15,206 nt of DNA from Clostridiales bacterium UBA1206 (lineage in GTDB: Bacteria; Bacillota; Clostridia; Oscillospirales; CAG-382), in NCBI GenBank assembly GCA_002310055.1, contig DBXS01000021.1, positions 16,136 to 31,341 of the forward strand. The letters are read 5' to 3'. Below the pieces are notes generated by a model, which searched no databases, was not told the DNA's origin, and saw nothing but the letters and a program-made list of their open reading frames with translations. How positions within the stretch are numbered: the stretch's first letter is position 1; each line of letters begins with the position of its first letter. The position numbers and the translations under genes were made by a program. Positions 13,874 through 15,206 of this stretch are shown here, in pieces.

Positions 13874-14511
13874 TTTACCCGTTTCTTTATTTCTTCCCTG
13901 ACTTTATCCAATTCGCTGCAGGTCAGAAGTGGGATCAATTCGTTTATCTCGTCTGTACTCTTATCCCACCATTTGAAACGAAGCAGAAGCTCAATCATTT
14001 CATCATCAAATCGTTTTCGAAGAATCTTTGCAGGATTTCCCACAACGATCGTATAAGGATTGATATCTCTGCCTACAACGCTGTTTGCTCCGATGATCGC
14101 GCCGTCGCCGATATGTACGCCGGGAAGGATCACGGCGTTCTGCCCGATCCATACGTCATTGCCTATTACGGTATCGCCCTTGAGAGGAAGATCGGATGTC
14201 TTCGGCGGTTCCATATCCCAGCCTTCCAGCGTGTAGAACGGAAATGTCGTGACCGCGTTCATCTGGTGATTTGCGCCGTTCATCAGAAACTCCACGCCTG
14301 AGGCTATCTGGCAGAATTTTCCAATGATTAGTTTATCGCCGTTCCACTCATAATGGTGCGTGACGTGGCTTTCAAAATCGGTATCCGCGATATAAGTGAA
14401 ATCACCGACGATGATATTCGGATTCTTGACAGTCGGTTTGACATATATTTCTTTATCGTAACCGGCTATCGGATGTATGCTGTTCGGATCCGGAATTATT
14501 CCGTCTTTCAT
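13870..14511 (-). CDS. Vat/CatB-type xenobiotic acetyltransferase (hexapeptide-repeat family)
   Basis: Predicted O-acetyltransferase transferring acetyl from acetyl-CoA to a small hydroxylated compound. The 213 residues fit the Vat/CatB family length. Family signatures are visible: KLIIGKFCQIASGVEFLMNG followed by ANHQM with the catalytic His at residue 82, then PLKGDTVIGNDVWIGQNAVI, the hexapeptide coils VHIGDGAIIGANSVV, the CoA-side VVGNPAKILRKRFDD, and FKWWDKSTDEIN. These blocks are close to the streptogramin A acetyltransferases VatD-like in order and wording. The start is ATG 14511-14509 with GAGGAGGT 7 nt upstream. It is soluble, and active trimers are expected from family knowledge. 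Whether the substrate is an antibiotic or an endogenous sugar-like compound cannot be told from sequence. Element copies D (upstream) and C (overlapping the stop) flank it. Confidence 0.9.
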   Translation of the reverse strand: MKDGIIPDPNSIHPIAGYDKEIYVKPTVKNPNIIVGDFTYIADTDFESHVTHHYEWNGDKLIIGKFCQIASGVEFLMNGANHQMNAVTTFPFYTLEGWDMEPPKTSDLPLKGDTVIGNDVWIGQNAVILPGVHIGDGAIIGANSVVGRDINPYTIVVGNPAKILRKRFDDEMIELLLRFKWWDKSTDEINELIPLLTCSELDKVREEIKKRVN

Positions 14512-14527
14512 TTCGTTTACCTCCTCA

Positions 14528-14575
14528 GATCCCGATTTGTCGGGATCGTTTTTTTCTTCGACAAACAGGAATTTG
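14528..14575 (-). repeat. Intercistronic hairpin element, copy D
   Basis: This copy sits between the Ogt-type gene and the acetyltransferase. The 3' part is perfect: TTTGTCGAAG, seven A residues, C, and GATCCCGACAAATCGGGATC (14547-14528). The 5' part is shortened to ATCAAATTCCTG and lacks TTGACA, and here a 19-nt unrelated stretch separates it from the TAA stop. The GAGGAGGT ribosome binding site begins 1 nt after the hairpin, so the folded stem would sit directly beside the ribosome footprint. Confidence 0.9.
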
Positions 14576-14594
14576 ATGATAAGACATAACTCAA

Positions 14595-15125
14595 TTAATC
14601 GATACCGTTCTCAGGCACATAAAAATCATAACAGTCCACGCCTTCCATTTCCAGAAGCGCTTTTTTCTTTTCAATACCGCCCGCATACCCGGTAAGACTA
14701 CCGTTTTTCCCAACGACACGGTGGCACGGGATAATGAGAGAGATGGAATTGTGCCCGACTGCTCCTCCGACTGCCTGTGCAGACATTCGCCCCGTACCCA
14801 GATCATTGGCGAGCTTTTCAGCAATTTCACCGTAAGTCATAGTTTTCCCGTAGGGAATCGTGAGCATGATTTCCCAGACTGACTTGCGAAACGCAGAAGT
14901 TTTTATACCGAGAGGCGGTGTAAAACCGGGATCATTACCGCTGAAATAAATATCAAGCCACTTGTCCGTCTGCTTGAAAACGGGCAGTTCTTTTTCTTCA
15001 TGATCGGAGCCCAAAGTGTCGGCGAAATACTTCTGACCGTCAAACCAGAGCCCTATAAGATTATCGCCGTCAGAAGCCTCCGTTATTCCTCCGAGAGGTG
15101 AATTATAATGATGAATATATTGCAT
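14595..15125 (-). CDS. ogt: Methylated-DNA-[protein]-cysteine S-methyltransferase (Ogt type)
   Basis: Suicide repair enzyme that transfers alkyl groups from O6-alkylguanine or O4-alkylthymine in DNA to its own cysteine. The active-site motif is IIPCHRVVG with the acceptor Cys at residue 134. Upstream are the DNA-binding helix-turn-helix region IPYGKTMTYGEIAEKLA (Tyr and the recognition helix after it) and the G-A-V-G-H-N block. Downstream is GSLTGYAGGIEKKKALLEME, as in the family. The N-terminal 75 residues form the usual RNase H-like lobe. At 176 residues it has normal length. One substitution stands out: the NP after GH is NS. The start is ATG 15125-15123 with AGGAG 11 nt upstream. It is the first visible gene of the operon, and an upstream promoter may be near 15170. 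Confidence 0.95.
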   Translation of the reverse strand: MQYIHHYNSPLGGITEASDGDNLIGLWFDGQKYFADTLGSDHEEKELPVFKQTDKWLDIYFSGNDPGFTPPLGIKTSAFRKSVWEIMLTIPYGKTMTYGEIAEKLANDLGTGRMSAQAVGGAVGHNSISLIIPCHRVVGKNGSLTGYAGGIEKKKALLEMEGVDCYDFYVPENGID

Positions 15126-15149
15126 AATCAGTCTTTCTCCTGCTTCCCA

Positions 15150-15206
15150 AATCCCGATTTGTTTATTTCATTATACTGGAAATTATAAATCTCTTTTTAC
15201 CATCAC
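15150..15206 (-). repeat. Intercistronic element, copy E (decayed, with possible -10 boxes)
   Basis: Aligned with copy B, this copy lacks about 10 bases covering the arm of the hairpin away from the downstream gene. The 3' side keeps ACAAATCGGGAT and the 5' side keeps the TTTCCAG-like core. In this version the sequence gives two TATAAT hexamers on the minus strand (15175-15170 and 15187-15182), 45 to 60 bp before the Ogt-type start. No good -35 box is seen at 17 bp, so a promoter is only a possibility. Nothing else is visible between here and the right edge. Confidence 0.55.

Noticed and set aside
13777..14301. A 174-codon plus-strand frame opposite the acetyltransferase
   Set aside because: It overlaps the acetyltransferase almost entirely, whose family motifs are unmistakable, and shows no recognisable motifs.
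13045..14575. Integron attC sites
   Set aside because: The gaps resemble cassette junctions, but the required GTTRRRY and RYYYAAC core sites were not found in the copies, and no integrase gene is in the window. The likeness is kept only as a hypothesis about cassette-like behaviour.
14591..14830. A 79-codon minus-strand frame inside the Ogt-type gene
   Set aside because: It is a shifted frame within the conserved PCHRV-containing coding region and has no ribosome binding site.
13045..15185. CRISPR array
   Set aside because: The repeats are separated by whole genes of 222 to 693 bp rather than spacers of constant length near 30-40 bp, and they contain terminator-like hairpins.

Overview
The window looks like chromosomal DNA from an uncultured Bacillota, probably a gut Clostridia. 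This is inferred from strong AGGAGG-type ribosome binding sites, a perfect SigA-type promoter, a very large Cna_B/SpaA/BspA-type surface protein, and a PC4/YdbC-type small protein. Every gene I can support lies on the minus strand, so the layout reads from right to left.

Right part (about 15206 to 11770): a compact co-directional run of six small genes. In transcription order they are an Ogt-type O6-alkylguanine-DNA methyltransferase, a Vat/CatB-type hexapeptide xenobiotic acetyltransferase, a 73-residue PC4/YdbC-like ssDNA-binding protein, and three proteins I do not recognise (141, 230 and 134 residues). Gaps are 50 to 83 bp, and the run ends in a strong intrinsic terminator at 11770-11819. 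The first four gaps carry full or slightly decayed copies of the same element of about 50 bp. It begins at or just after the stop codon of one gene and ends just before the ribosome binding site of the next. A decayed fifth copy precedes the first gene. In RNA, the element can fold into mutually exclusive hairpins.

Middle (11398 to 11770): a control region for the next gene, with phased A/T tracts, TTGACA-17 bp-TATAAT, and a leader of about 210 nt with direct repeats and small hairpins.

Left part (1 to 11397): one continuous reading frame of 3,799 codons that runs off the left edge. It encodes a secreted giant surface protein: signal peptide, about 1,000 residues of unrecognised N-terminal region, three SpaA-like domains, a BspA-type (DUF285-like) leucine-rich region that appears nested between the two halves of a Cna_B-like domain, three prealbumin-like stalk domains, four diverged Cna_B domains, then a row of 100-residue Cna_B domains. 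The last row is encoded by DNA with an exact 300-bp period. The cell-wall anchor and stop codon should lie beyond base 1.

The most notable item is the family of intercistronic elements joining unrelated small genes into a cassette-like row. Next are the nested LRR module with its shifted codon usage and the mosaic 300-bp repeats. The small-gene operon and the adhesin appear to be separate transcription units with no evident functional link.
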